From positions 1 through 57,355 of the forward strand of contig DASWID010000024.1 of NCBI GenBank assembly GCA_036397855.1: a stretch of DNA of 57,355 nucleotides. Reading direction: 5' to 3'. The stretch is from Thermodesulfobacteriota bacterium (GTDB lineage Bacteria; Desulfobacterota_D; UBA1144; Nemesobacterales; CSP1-2). Of this stretch, positions 8,075 through 16,967 are shown piece by piece. How positions within the stretch are numbered: the stretch's first letter is position 1; each line of letters opens with the position of its first letter. The translations under genes were made by a program, and so were the position numbers. Below the pieces are notes generated by a model that did no database searches, had not been told where the DNA came from, and was given only the letters and a program-made list of their open reading frames with translations.

Positions 8075-8252
8075 AAAAGATAATAAGTCTCAGGCATTAA
8101 CATTTGATATGACGTTTAACGCGTTATAAGACTTATCTATTGCGGGACTGATCAGGATTCGACAACAAGGTGCGCTCTCGATCATTACAACAAAGGGAAA
8201 CGAAAGAGAAAAGTCGATACTTGGATGATTGTGGAAGTTCTGGGCTAAAATT

Positions 8253-8585
8253 TTAGTCTATCGTTTTCCCAACGCCTTCTCTCAAGAGTGGCTCGAGTTC
8301 ACCCCTCTCGTCCATCTCCATACATATATCGCAGCCGCCTATGAATTTCCCGTTTATAAACAGTTGCGGTATGGTGGGCCAGTCAGAGTAATCTTTTATG
8401 CCCTGCCTTATCTCCGGGTCGGCAAGAACATCTACAGTTTCAAAGGGTACGTCATAAGAGTTGATTATCTGTACCACTCGGGCTGAAAAGCCGCACTGGG
8501 GAACTTCCTTTGTACCCTTCATATAGAGTATTACTTTATTCTGGTCAATCTGTGATTGAATTTTTTTCATAATATCTTCAGACAT
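8253..8585 (-). CDS. grxD: monothiol (CGFS) glutaredoxin
   Basis: Grx4-type monothiol glutaredoxins bind glutathione and a bridging [2Fe-2S] cluster and pass clusters to target proteins. The 110-residue protein has the signature CGFS with C31, the GSH-binding TIPQLFINGKFIGGCD block at about 71-86, and the KGTKEVPQ lead-in to the active site. It is encoded four bases after a BolA-family gene on the same strand; BolA and CGFS glutaredoxins form heterocomplexes in cluster transfer and iron regulation, so the pair is a natural operon. Single-domain bacterial type. TTTTTTACTCC upstream in the complementary reading gives AGGAGTAAAAAA as ribosome binding site. Confidence 0.95.
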   Translation of the reverse strand: MSEDIMKKIQSQIDQNKVILYMKGTKEVPQCGFSARVVQIINSYDVPFETVDVLADPEIRQGIKDYSDWPTIPQLFINGKFIGGCDICMEMDERGELEPLLREGVGKTID

Positions 8586-8589
8586 TTTT

Positions 8590-8835
8590 TTACTCCTTAT
8601 TTTGTTTTCTTTCCCACTGTTGAGGTGTGTAGGTTTTCAGAGAAAGGGCGTGTATTTGTTCTTTCATTGCATCACCGAGGGCGTTATAGACTATCTGATG
8701 TTGCTCGATCAGGCTCTTACCCTCAAAATCCCGAGAAACAACAATGGCTTCGAAATGAGTACCATCACCCTGAACAGCTACGGTAGAACTGGGTAGCCCC
8801 TTTTCTATCAAGACCTTTATTTCTTCTGGGTCCAT
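8590..8835 (-). CDS. BolA/IbaG family protein
   Basis: An 81-residue member of the BolA family. Recognisable parts are the THFEAIVVSRDFEGKSLIEQHQIVY core, with the histidines that coordinate a shared iron-sulfur cluster with a CGFS glutaredoxin, and the ending IHALSLKTYTPQQW common to IbaG-like members. It is the first gene of a two-gene unit with the CGFS glutaredoxin, four bases apart, on the minus strand, and diverges from the penicillin-acylase-type gene over 82 bases. Its likely role is iron-sulfur handling or envelope and acid-stress response as in other BolA/IbaG proteins; which subgroup it belongs to was not decided. Confidence 0.92.
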   Translation of the reverse strand: MDPEEIKVLIEKGLPSSTVAVQGDGTHFEAIVVSRDFEGKSLIEQHQIVYNALGDAMKEQIHALSLKTYTPQQWERKQNKE

Positions 8836-8917
8836 CAGGTTTATTATATAATCTTTAAATCTCCTTTCAAGTAAAGGATAGCAACCCGATGCTTGAAATT
8901 TTGGACTTATAATAGAA

Positions 8918-11302
8918 ATGCGGAAATTAAAATGGCCAGTTTTGGTGATAGTCGTATTGACTGCTTCTGTTGTTATCTCTATTTATTCCATAGTTAGAAA
9001 GACTCGGCCGACTCTCGAAGGCTCGCTAGTAGTTGCAGGCCTTGCTTCCCCTGTAAAGGTCGTTAGGGATATTCACGCAATTCCACACATATTTGCTGAA
9101 AATTCCCGCGATCTGTTTTTTGCTCAGGGTTTTGTGACGGCGCAGGACCGACTCTGGCAGATGGATCTAACCAGAAGGATTGCTCTTGGAAGGCTATCTG
9201 AGATACTTGGTGAGCAAACCGTAGAAATGGATTATTTCTTAAGGGCATTAGAAATAGGTGAGCTGGCAAAAAAAATCTATGGCTACCTGGATAATGAGAC
9301 AAAATCTGAACTTTTAGCTTTTGCAGATGGGGTAAACGGTTTTATAGATTCGGGGAAGAAACCAATCGAATCATTAATCTTAAGGTACAAAATCGAGCCA
9401 TGGAATCCGACTGATAGTATATCGATCCATCTGCTTTCCGCCCTTGATCTTTCTATTAATATGGATGAAGAGATATTTATGTATCAGGCTCTTAAGGTGC
9501 TAGGGGAGGAGAAGGCAAAGGGTCTCTTCAATGGTCTTCAGGAAAAGGCATTCAGGGGTATGCAAAACATGAAGAAAGGCATGAAGATAGATTCTGATTT
9601 TATGAATGGATACAGAATTTCCAAGCAGAGATTTGGGCTTTTCAGCGGACGTGGGGCCAGCAACGGCTGGGTTGTAGACGGTACCAAATCGGAGAGCGGA
9701 AAGCCCATGCTTGCCAACGATCCCCACTTAAGAATACAGATTCCTTCAGTCTGGTACGAAGTTCATCTAAAAGCACCGGGAATTAATGTTATAGGAGCCA
9801 CATTTCCAGGTACGCCCTATGTAATAATTGGGCATAACGAGAAGGTAGCATGGGGATTTACTGATTCAATGGCCGATAGAGTAGATCTATTTATAGAAAA
9901 GCTCAACCCTGATGACACTACCAAGTATTGGTTTGAGGATCATTGGGAAGATATAAAAACAAAGAAGCCTGAGATAAGGGTTAAAAAAAATTCTGGTTAT
10001 AAAACTCTTGCGAAAGAGATAAATTACACCAGGCATGGTCCGATCATAAACCCTTTTAGGGAAGGACTCGAAGATATTCTTTCTATGAAATGGAGCGCCG
10101 GTGAGGTTATGGATCGGACACTCATCGGGCTTTCAAAGTTGAACAGGTCTAGAAATGTGGGGGAAATAATTTCAGGAGGTAAATATGGAAAGATCTACAC
10201 CGAAAACATGATATTTGCCGATGTGGATGGTAATATCGGTTATCAACTCATCGGTGGGATTCCTATCAGACTAAAAGGAAGCGGTAAGTTTCCCGTTCCA
10301 GGCTGGTCCGGGGAATACGAGTGGAGGGGTTTTATTCCGGATGAAGCTCTTCCATATTCACTCAACCCATCTTCACATTTCGTAGTTACTGCAAACAACA
10401 AGTTAATAGGAGATGATTATCTATATCTAATTTCAAACTCGTATGCCTCACCCTATCGCGGTCAAAGGATAATTGCCCTACTCAATGAAAAAGATAGACT
10501 GTCAATTAAGGATTTCGCAAAGATGCAGGCTGACGTGTACTCTCTACCAGCCAGGTTATTTGTCCAGAGCATAAGGGGAGTAGAAACTAATGATCCTGAC
10601 GTTAAATGGGCATTAGACGAACTTTCAAATTGGGATTTTGACGTAACCAGCAAGAGTATAACTGCCCTATTATATGAAGTGACGAGGTTTTATCTTCTGA
10701 GAAATACGTTTGAAGATGAATTAGGAGAAATTTTTCCAAGATTTCTGGACAACTTGGAATTTAATCATAAATTTGTGGATGGTGTCGTTGCGGATCCCGG
10801 TGCAGTATGGTGGGACAACGTGGGTTCTGAAGAGATAGAAACAAGAGAAGATATTGTCTTAAAGAGTATAAACGATGCCCTCGGGGATATTAAAGGAAAA
10901 CTCGGAGAGAAAGGGGTAAATTGGGCATGGGGTGCTATCCACAAATACAAGTTCGAACATCCTCTAGGGAAGGTTAGGATTCTGAATCATATATTCGACC
11001 CAAAGCCCATGCCGGCCGGAGGGGATAGGGATACAATCAACAATTCCTCCTTCAGTTATGAAAGTCCATTTGGAGTAAATTGGATTTCCTCCTATAGGGT
11101 GATTGTGGATTTATCAGAAATGGGTAAAGCCATTTCAATGAACTCAACCGGGCAATCGGGTGATCCTCTGAGCAAGTTCTATGCTGACAATATTAGAAAA
11201 TGGGCACGCGTGGAGTATAAGACTTTGTTTTTTGACAAGGAGAGTATTGAGAGAAACAATTGGAAGCAACTTTGGTTGGTGCCTCAATCAAGCATAAACT
11301 AG
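8918..11302 (+). CDS. penicillin acylase family Ntn-hydrolase
   Basis: A 794-residue precursor of the penicillin G acylase/acyl-homoserine-lactone acylase family. These cleave themselves to expose an N-terminal serine and then hydrolyse amides, including AHL quorum signals and beta-lactam side chains. The N-terminal segment LVIVVLTASVVISIYSIV is a signal anchor. The alpha part has AQGFVTAQDRLWQMDLTRR. The beta chain should start at about S248 in GASNGWVVDG, followed by NDPHLRIQIPSVWYE and GHNEKVAWGFTDS. Late GGDRDTINN and the FSYESPFG region fit the family. Substrate cannot be read from sequence. TATAAT sits only four bases before the ATG and no ribosome binding site is clear, so translation may be leaderless (inference). 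Confidence 0.9.
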   Translation: MRKLKWPVLVIVVLTASVVISIYSIVRKTRPTLEGSLVVAGLASPVKVVRDIHAIPHIFAENSRDLFFAQGFVTAQDRLWQMDLTRRIALGRLSEILGEQTVEMDYFLRALEIGELAKKIYGYLDNETKSELLAFADGVNGFIDSGKKPIESLILRYKIEPWNPTDSISIHLLSALDLSINMDEEIFMYQALKVLGEEKAKGLFNGLQEKAFRGMQNMKKGMKIDSDFMNGYRISKQRFGLFSGRGASNGWVVDGTKSESGKPMLANDPHLRIQIPSVWYEVHLKAPGINVIGATFPGTPYVIIGHNEKVAWGFTDSMADRVDLFIEKLNPDDTTKYWFEDHWEDIKTKKPEIRVKKNSGYKTLAKEINYTRHGPIINPFREGLEDILSMKWSAGEVMDRTLIGLSKLNRSRNVGEIISGGKYGKIYTENMIFADVDGNIGYQLIGGIPIRLKGSGKFPVPGWSGEYEWRGFIPDEALPYSLNPSSHFVVTANNKLIGDDYLYLISNSYASPYRGQRIIALLNEKDRLSIKDFAKMQADVYSLPARLFVQSIRGVETNDPDVKWALDELSNWDFDVTSKSITALLYEVTRFYLLRNTFEDELGEIFPRFLDNLEFNHKFVDGVVADPGAVWWDNVGSEEIETREDIVLKSINDALGDIKGKLGEKGVNWAWGAIHKYKFEHPLGKVRILNHIFDPKPMPAGGDRDTINNSSFSYESPFGVNWISSYRVIVDLSEMGKAISMNSTGQSGDPLSKFYADNIRKWARVEYKTLFFDKESIERNNWKQLWLVPQSSIN

Positions 11303-11342
11303 CTTTAAATTTGATTAAATTGCAATTTAGTTTAATTTTTAA
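11303..11342 (+). terminator. AT-rich hairpin after the acylase gene
   Basis: AAATTTGATTAAATTG and CAATTTAGTTTAATTT pair except for an internal 4x4 mismatch and end in a run of T. A weak candidate terminator. Confidence 0.35.
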
Positions 11343-11370
11343 TTAATACTTGGAATAATCGGAGGTAAAG

Positions 11371-11607
11371 ATGATGGCTGCGAGCTCATATGTACTGATA
11401 AATTTGTCTGGGCCACAGACAAAAAATGCGGTTAACAAGATTAAGAGGATAAAGGGTGTGAAGTCTGCTCACATCATCGCGGGTCCTTATGATCTTGTAG
11501 CTTTTGTGGAAGGTAAGACTGAGAAGGAAATCGGTGATCTTGTGATATCAAAGATTAGAAAGACGCAAGGTGTTACAAATACGGTGACATGCTTTGTAGT
11601 GGCTTAG
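11371..11607 (+). CDS. Lrp/AsnC-type ligand-binding (RAM) domain protein
   Basis: The 78 residues correspond to the stand-alone C-terminal domain of Lrp/AsnC regulators: YVLINLSGPQTKNAVNKIKRIKGVKSAHIIAGPYDLVAFVEG is the beta-alpha-beta half, ending with TQGVTNTVTCFVVA. There is no helix-turn-helix, so it is not a DNA-binding regulator by itself. Such single-domain proteins assemble into dimers or decamers and bind amino acids or effectors, sometimes modulating full-length Lrp proteins. A strong GGAGG ribosome site precedes two consecutive ATG codons (11371 and 11374). Neighbours give no clear functional hint. Confidence 0.88.
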   Translation: MMAASSYVLINLSGPQTKNAVNKIKRIKGVKSAHIIAGPYDLVAFVEGKTEKEIGDLVISKIRKTQGVTNTVTCFVVA

Positions 11608-11669
11608 TAATAATTGGTGTTATTAAAATAGTTTTGTAAAAATATCCTGAAGGCTGTAGAATTTGATTT

Positions 11670-11879
11670 ATGAGCTTAAAGGCCATAATCATTGTGCTGA
11701 TTCTTATTGGTATAATTTATTTTGGTGTTTCCAGGCTAATGGACAGTCTCAATGATGTACAGGATGTTTCGACTTCATATTTAAGAGAAACCATAGGCGC
11801 CAAAAAGAAGGCTAGGGACGTAGTTGAAAAGAGCAGGGAGCAGGTACAAAAAAGGGAGCAAATGGTAGACCACGAGTAG
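11670..11879 (+). CDS. small single-span membrane protein
   Basis: A 69-residue product with one N-terminal transmembrane helix (AIIIVLILIGIIYFGVSRLMDSL) and a charged, probably alpha-helical tail rich in K, R, E and Q (KKKARDVVEKSREQVQKREQ). No family recognised. No strong ribosome site. The arrangement after the AsnC-type gene, 62 bases away on the same strand, could be co-transcription. Coding status rests on the coherent membrane-plus-helix composition. Confidence 0.5.
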   Translation: MSLKAIIIVLILIGIIYFGVSRLMDSLNDVQDVSTSYLRETIGAKKKARDVVEKSREQVQKREQMVDHE

Positions 11880-12084
11880 GAATTACTAGGATTAGAGACT
11901 GTATTTTGCACGCTGAGTATTTGAAAGTTTGGATCTTATCAGAACATACCTTTTTAATTTCTAATTATATTGATGAAAATTTCTTGGATTTTAAAATTTC
12001 TCACCCTTGTTTTATCTTTGCTGAAATACGGTAATCGGTTGTCTATTGTTAATCACCCAATAAAGCTAAAAATGGCGAGAGTAA

Positions 12085-12540
12085 ATGAAGGTTAAGGAAA
12101 TTATGACGACTCCTGTTATAGTGGGTAATGAGGAGAATACATTAGAAGAAATCGCTCACATAATACTGGATAATAAAATAGGTTGTGTCCCGATTGTTGG
12201 AAAGGATGGAAAGATGGTAGGGATAATAACGGAGACTGATTTTATGGTAAAAGAACGCTGTGTTCCTTTTTCCAGGTTCAATGCTCCTCAGTTATTTGGT
12301 AAGTGGATGCCTGAAGAAGGTGTCGAGCAAGCTTATAAAACCGCAAGGGAATTGGTGGCGAAAGATATCATGAGCAAGCGTGTTGTGAGTGTTACCGAAG
12401 AGGATGGGGTTGATGAAGTAATAAAAAAAATGCTCAAGCATGATTACAATCACATACCGGTAATGCGCGACGGGGTCCCTGTCGGAATTGTGACAAGGCA
12501 TGATATTTTGAAGATGACGTTGGATAAAGAGCTAGTCTAA
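12085..12540 (+). CDS. CBS-domain pair protein
   Basis: A 151-residue protein made only of two CBS motifs, at about residues 5-55 (IMTTPVIVGNEENTLEEIA to VGIITETDF) and 92-148 (IMSKRVVSVTEEDGVDEVI to VGIVTRHDI). The pair forms a Bateman module that binds adenosine nucleotides and senses energy state. An insert between the motifs (KERCVPFSRFNAPQLFGKW) is typical of members that are found alone. No partner enzyme domain is attached, so the regulated target is unknown. A short purine-rich GCGAGAG sequence precedes the ATG as possible ribosome binding site. Confidence 0.9.
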   Translation: MKVKEIMTTPVIVGNEENTLEEIAHIILDNKIGCVPIVGKDGKMVGIITETDFMVKERCVPFSRFNAPQLFGKWMPEEGVEQAYKTARELVAKDIMSKRVVSVTEEDGVDEVIKKMLKHDYNHIPVMRDGVPVGIVTRHDILKMTLDKELV

Positions 12541-12576
12541 CTTCTGTGCGGTATATAATTCTTTTTACTATTGACC

Positions 12577-12957
12577 ATGGCAAAGTTCGGGGTTCGACCT
12601 GAAAAGGAAGACAGGCTTTATGAGCGAATGAAAGAGTTAGGCATCAGCGAAGAAGACATCAAAGAGACTTTCATCCGTTCCGGTGGTCCTGGCGGACAGA
12701 GTGTGAACAAGACCGCAACGTGCGTGCAGATTAAACACATTCCTACCGGAATCGTTGTAAAATCACAACAGGGGCGCTCGCAGGCTTTAAACAGATTTTT
12801 GGCAAGGCGTCTGCTCGTTTCTAGAATTGAAAAAAGTCTGCTTGGAAAGGAGTCACTTGAGCACAAAAGGATCGAAAAGATCCGGAAACAAAAACAAAGA
12901 CGAAAGAGAAGAACTGAGAAGAGGCTTAAAAAGAGTTTTACGACTAAACTGGTTTGA
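12577..12957 (+). CDS. GGQ-domain peptide chain release factor-like protein
   Basis: The 126-residue product contains the class-1 release factor catalytic motif GGPGGQSVNKT at about residues 36-46. The GGQ loop hydrolyses peptidyl-tRNA on the ribosome. The codon-recognition domains of RF1/RF2 are absent and the C-terminus is a basic helix (KIRKQKQRRKRRTEKRLKKS), the arrangement of ArfB/YaeJ and related ribosome-rescue hydrolases, which anchor this tail in the mRNA channel of stalled ribosomes. The start is taken as ATG at 12577; a TTG two codons earlier is also possible. It follows the CBS gene by 36 bases. Rescue function is inferred from architecture. Confidence 0.85.
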   Translation: MAKFGVRPEKEDRLYERMKELGISEEDIKETFIRSGGPGGQSVNKTATCVQIKHIPTGIVVKSQQGRSQALNRFLARRLLVSRIEKSLLGKESLEHKRIEKIRKQKQRRKRRTEKRLKKSFTTKLV

Positions 12958-13215
12958 TTGCGTCGCCAAACAAACCAACCCAAAGGGAAATTTAAAAGGA
13001 AGGCAAGTAAAAGCCTTCAGAGGTGAGGTTTGGCAATTAACAAAAAAGAGTAAGGGCGAGTTAAACTTAAGCTATGCTTGAAGGAAAAGGGGCTTTTTTA
13101 TCAAGGAAATATGTGGTCAGAGAGGAAAGTTTCGTGTTGACATGAGCTTATCTCTGCTGGATAATCCATAAACAAAGGTTTATCCATAAAATGCTATAAA
13201 ACCTGTTTTGGATTC
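12958..13215. other. spacer with a small hairpin
   Basis: GAAGGC (12999-13004) and GCCTTC (13013-13018) form a six-base stem without a T run. Otherwise no gene or RNA was recognised before the methyltransferase. Confidence 0.3.
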
Positions 13216-13986
13216 ATGGAAAAACTCGACGGTAAACTTGCGGAGATTCGTGATTACTGGAATGATTACATAACCGACATCAGGTTAGCTAAATCCCCAG
13301 TTGGCACAAAGGAATTTTTTGATGAGCTGGACACCTACCGCTTCGGGCGGTCGGGGTATCTACTACCTATTGTCGAAGCGAGAAATCTAAAAGGGAAACG
13401 CTTGTTGGATATAGGATGCGGGGTCGCACTTGAACTTGTCCAGTTTGCAAAAGCGGGGGCTATTGTTACAGGCATCGATCTTTGCGCCAGACCCATTGAG
13501 CTGGCAAAAAAAAATTTCGCTCATAATGGGGTTGATGGGAACCTCCTTGTGATGAATGGGGAGGGTCTGCAATTCGAAGATAACAGTTTTGATTACGTTT
13601 ATTCAAGAATGCCGTTACAATACACAGAAAGCCCCGATAAAATGGTGGCTGAATTATACCGAGTGCTCCGGAAGGGAGGCGTGGCAACGCTAATTGTTTT
13701 CAACCGGTATTCCTGGCTAAACCTAGCAGCAAAGCTGTCGGGTGAAAACCTTTTGCACCAGCGTGCGCCGGTATTCAATCTCTACTCTGCAAAAGAATTT
13801 GGCAAGCTTCTGAGTTGCTTTAAAGAGCTGGCTATCACTACTGAAAGGCTACCAACGAAGACTACAGGGTATCCTGGGTTTTTTGTTTCCATGTACAATC
13901 ATTTATTTGTTCCTGCTGTCAAATTGGTACCAGAGACTATGTTAAAATCAATTGGCGCTCATATTGTCGCTAGGGCAGTTAAGTAA
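13216..13986 (+). CDS. class I SAM methyltransferase (type A, copy 1)
   Basis: A 256-residue Rossmann-fold methyltransferase. Motif I is LLDIGCGVALE (about residues 61-71), followed by the GID acidic end of strand two, the MNGEGLQFEDNSFDYVYS motif II/III and the ELYRVLRKGGVATLIV strand. A close paralogue is encoded at 16968, and both end in SIGAHxxARAxK, so they form a private subfamily of this locus. Substrate unknown; position at the beginning of a glycosyltransferase-rich region suggests a sugar or lipid-linked sugar, or a polyprenyl head group. TATAAAAC lies 20 bases before the ATG and no clear ribosome site is seen. The length, including an N-terminal helix (LAEIRDYWNDYITDIR) before the core, is normal. 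Confidence 0.85.
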   Translation: MEKLDGKLAEIRDYWNDYITDIRLAKSPVGTKEFFDELDTYRFGRSGYLLPIVEARNLKGKRLLDIGCGVALELVQFAKAGAIVTGIDLCARPIELAKKNFAHNGVDGNLLVMNGEGLQFEDNSFDYVYSRMPLQYTESPDKMVAELYRVLRKGGVATLIVFNRYSWLNLAAKLSGENLLHQRAPVFNLYSAKEFGKLLSCFKELAITTERLPTKTTGYPGFFVSMYNHLFVPAVKLVPETMLKSIGAHIVARAVK

Positions 13987-14515
13987 ATTCGTCTAATCAT
14001 GGACATATGACCGGCATTTGGAGGGCGATCAATAGTCGATTAGTGCGGTGACCTATACGTTTGAGGTGCCTTTTGGTCGGCTTAGCCTATGATAAGTACC
14101 TAAAGATATTCAAAAACATCTATCATATTTCCCAATCTCTTTTCCATAGCATTAAAAGAATAGAAGGTTCTCTTTCTAACTGAATTTTCCGTCGGTTAAT
14201 GTTATCCGAGATGAATCCTAAAATCACACTCTCTAATCTTTTCCATGGCTAACCAAAGAGGTGTAAGGAAAATTCCGTATTCGGGGTTAAGCTAAAAAAC
14301 TTTGCCCATGCTGGTCATGTTGAAGTTGATATTTTTGTATAAAGTATAAATTATATTCTAGTTCCGGTTTTATTCGTTAAAAGGATTCCTACTATTGCTT
14401 CAATTTCATCTATACTTTGAGTGGATGTTATAATATTTGACTTTCTTTATAAAAACTCATCATATTTGTTTGGCCTATTTAGGTTTAATTTGATCAGCAA
14501 AAGTCTGGGGGGCCT
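13987..14515. other. gap with a probable glycosyltransferase scrap
   Basis: No intact gene. At about 14275-14345 two frames together read PYSG and LKNFAHAGHVEVDIF, reminiscent of the N-terminal beta-strand and xxGHxVD motif of GT4 enzymes (compare LKALSRLGHSVDLLTY in the gene at 15567). It looks like a frameshifted relic, with low certainty. Confidence 0.3.
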
Positions 14516-15538
14516 TTGAATCAGATACCAAATATAGCTGAACATCGTGACAGTCTCCAAAGTATAGATCTGTCTATCGTAATTCCCGTTTTTAATGAAG
14601 CGGAGAATCTTGGACTCCTTTGTTCTCAACTTAAGCTTGTGCTGGAAAGGTTAGACAAGACGTATGAGGTAATATTGATTGATGATGGTAGCACAGATTC
14701 AAGCTTCGAGATAATGCATAAATTGAGTAAAAGTGACGCTCGGTTAAGGGTTATAAGATTCCGTCGAAACTTTGGTCAATCGGCGGCGTTTTCGGCGGGT
14801 TTCGACTACGCAAGTGGGAATGTAATTGTGACCATGGATGCGGACTTGCAGAACGACCCAGCAGACATTCCAAATTTACTGAGGAAATTGGAAGACGGAT
14901 ATGACGTGGTTAGCGGTTGGAGAATCAATCGAAGGGATGGATATCTCACCAGACAATTACCCTCCTGGATAGCAAATTTCATAATATCCACTATTACCGA
15001 GGTTAAGTTGCATGACTATGGATGTTCTTTGAAAGCATACAGACGAGAGGTGGCGAAAAATATTAAATTGTATGGTGAAATGCATCGATTTATCCCCGCG
15101 CTTGCCAGCTGGATGGGTATTAGAGTAGGCGAAATTCCAGTAAACCATGCGCCAAGGAAATCTGGTAAATCAAAATACGGCATTACGCGTGCTGTCAGGG
15201 TTCTCCTGGATCTCGTGACTGTGAAATTCTTGTTGGGTTATTCTACGAGACCTATACAAATATTTGGTTTATTGGGTGGAATATGCTTTTTATTGGGTGT
15301 GATTATAGGAACTTATCTTTCAATTTTAAAGATCTTTTTTGGTCATCCGCTAAGGGACAGACCACTCCTTCTTCTATCCATATTGCTTTTTATTTTCGGT
15401 GTGCAACTTATAACCATGGGTTTACTTGGTGAACTTGTTGTAAGAAATTATTATGAGTCACAAAACAAGCCTACCTATATGGTTAAAGAGATTTTGGGGA
15501 TTATAGAGAATAAAAAAAGAAAAGAAGGGAAAACTTGA
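14516..15538 (+). CDS. GT2 polyprenyl-phosphate glycosyltransferase
   Basis: A 340-residue enzyme of the DPM1/ArnC-like class, which moves a sugar from a nucleotide donor to polyprenyl phosphate. The GT-A domain has SIVIPVFNEAENL (about 20-32), the IDDGSTD donor motif (about 56-62), RNFGQSAAFSAG and the metal-binding DADLQNDP (about 105-112). Two C-terminal transmembrane helices (IFGLLGGICFLLGVIIGTYL and LLLLSILLFIFGVQLITMGL) anchor it in the inner membrane. Start is a TTG with a GGGGGG-rich ribosome site just upstream. A GT4 gene follows after 28 bases. The lipid-linked sugar probably serves the GT39 enzyme at 26886, which uses such donors (inference). Confidence 0.93.
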   Translation: MNQIPNIAEHRDSLQSIDLSIVIPVFNEAENLGLLCSQLKLVLERLDKTYEVILIDDGSTDSSFEIMHKLSKSDARLRVIRFRRNFGQSAAFSAGFDYASGNVIVTMDADLQNDPADIPNLLRKLEDGYDVVSGWRINRRDGYLTRQLPSWIANFIISTITEVKLHDYGCSLKAYRREVAKNIKLYGEMHRFIPALASWMGIRVGEIPVNHAPRKSGKSKYGITRAVRVLLDLVTVKFLLGYSTRPIQIFGLLGGICFLLGVIIGTYLSILKIFFGHPLRDRPLLLLSILLFIFGVQLITMGLLGELVVRNYYESQNKPTYMVKEILGIIENKKRKEGKT

Positions 15539-15566
15539 CCAGGTTTTTTGCAATTGATAATGAGTC

Positions 15567-16748
15567 ATGAAAATCTTGATGATCGCACCGGAGCCTTTCT
15601 TCGAACCTCGGGGGACCCCTTTTTCAATCTTAGGGAGATTGAAAGCCTTATCACGGCTGGGACATAGTGTTGATCTCTTAACTTATCATGTCGGGGATGA
15701 CGTCGTAATAGAGGGGATAAGGATTTTGCGGACTCCGCAATTGAGATTTATCAGAGAAGTGCCTATAGGCCCGTCTTATAGAAAAGTTCTGCTTGATATA
15801 TTGCTGGTCGTAAATGCATTTATAATGCTGGTTAAGGAAAGATATGATTTGGTGCATACTCACGAGGAGGCTTCCATCTTTGGGACGGTTCTCGCCAAAG
15901 TTTTCGGGATTCGTCACCTTTATGATTTTCATTCTTCAATTCCTCAAGTAATGAGAAATTTTGTATCTCGTCAATTTCTCTTACTTATACCTGCCCTTGA
16001 ATGGATCGAAAGATTGGTAGTTAATGCGAGCGATGGTGTTATCGCGATTTCACCAGCCTTGCGCGATTATGTGAGAACAATTAATAAAAGTGTTCCAATA
16101 ATGGTTATCGAAAATATAATAGAGGCTCTGGATCAAGAGTCGATTACTGCTGAAAAAATTAGTGAATTCGAAAACACATATTCCCAGTTTAACGGTAAAA
16201 AGATTGTTCTGTATACCGGAACATTTGAGCCCTATCAGGGGTTGGAACTACTTATCTCTTGCGCCGAGCGGGTTCTTCAGCATAGAAAAGACGTAATATT
16301 CGCATTAGTCGGAGGGAAAAAACATCAGATTGATAAATTGCGTGAAATTGTCGTAGGGCTTGGAATTTCTTCACATTTTTACTTCACGGGTATACGTCCA
16401 CCTGCAGAAATGCCCCTTTTCATGAATATTGCTCAAACATTAGTGTCTCCAAGGCTTAATGGTAACAACACGCCTTTAAAAATTTATAGCTATCTGCAGT
16501 CCGGGAAGCCAATCGTTGCCACAAACATTACCGCACACAACCAGATATTGAACGATGACATTGCCATTCTTGTTGACCCTGATCCGGATTCGATGGCGCA
16601 GGCGATACTTTCGGTTTTAGATGATTCTTCGCTTGCGACAAAATTAGGTGCGCGGGCTAGACTTTATTTTAAGAGTCGCTGTAGCTTTCGGGAATATATA
16701 GATAAAACTGAAGAAATACTCGATATGGTTTATGAGCGGCGTTCATAA
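15567..16748 (+). CDS. GT4-family glycosyltransferase
   Basis: A 393-residue GT-B glycosyltransferase using a nucleotide-sugar donor. The acceptor domain opens with MKILMIAPEPFFEPRGTP and GHSVDLLTYHVGDD. The donor domain shows VLYTGTFEPYQGLELLI (about 213-229), the GIRPPAEMPLFM segment and the SPRLNGNNTPLKIYSYLQSGKP region, which contains the retaining-type sugar nucleotide site (usual spacing preserved, with NNTPLK replacing the common GxPxxxxE surroundings). It follows the GT2 gene by 28 bases and is probably co-transcribed. The linkage formed is unknown. Two other GT4-like scraps nearby suggest the locus once had more such enzymes. Confidence 0.92.
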   Translation: MKILMIAPEPFFEPRGTPFSILGRLKALSRLGHSVDLLTYHVGDDVVIEGIRILRTPQLRFIREVPIGPSYRKVLLDILLVVNAFIMLVKERYDLVHTHEEASIFGTVLAKVFGIRHLYDFHSSIPQVMRNFVSRQFLLLIPALEWIERLVVNASDGVIAISPALRDYVRTINKSVPIMVIENIIEALDQESITAEKISEFENTYSQFNGKKIVLYTGTFEPYQGLELLISCAERVLQHRKDVIFALVGGKKHQIDKLREIVVGLGISSHFYFTGIRPPAEMPLFMNIAQTLVSPRLNGNNTPLKIYSYLQSGKPIVATNITAHNQILNDDIAILVDPDPDSMAQAILSVLDDSSLATKLGARARLYFKSRCSFREYIDKTEEILDMVYERRS

Positions 16749-16849
16749 AGCATTTTTAATGATTGTTATAGCACATGTTGTTTTAATTGGGATAATATTT
16801 TGACCTAGATGAATAAACATTCATATGAATTGGTGCAGAGTTTAATACT

Positions 16850-16948
16850 ATGAATAATGGTTTTTCACTTAAGAATTCTTCAGAGAGAGTCATATTTGAA
16901 CCAAACTCTAAGTCGGTGATTGAAGCAATCCAAGGAGTACTAAAATAA
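16850..16948 (+). pseudogene. 32-codon orphan, tail of a lost glycosyltransferase
   Basis: The short frame ends with RVIFEPNSKSVIEAIQGVLK. The pattern xxFEPNxxxxxxxAI is the usual end of the GT4 donor domain, where the C-terminal helix is preceded by a glutamate-proline-asparagine turn. The piece starts at an ATG with no ribosome binding site and lies directly before a methyltransferase gene. Most likely a remnant rather than an active peptide gene. Confidence 0.35.
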
Positions 16949-16967
16949 GAATATACACGATGTTAAT

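Noticed and set aside
8153-8180. GGATTCGAC, the motif at the 5' end of tmRNA
   Set aside because: Only about 100 bases remain before the glutaredoxin gene on the other strand; no tag peptide frame, tRNA-like 3' half or CCA end is present.
12827-13081. 84-codon frame overlapping the GGQ protein
   Set aside because: Most of it is the shifted reading of the basic tail of the release-factor-like gene, and no family resemblance.
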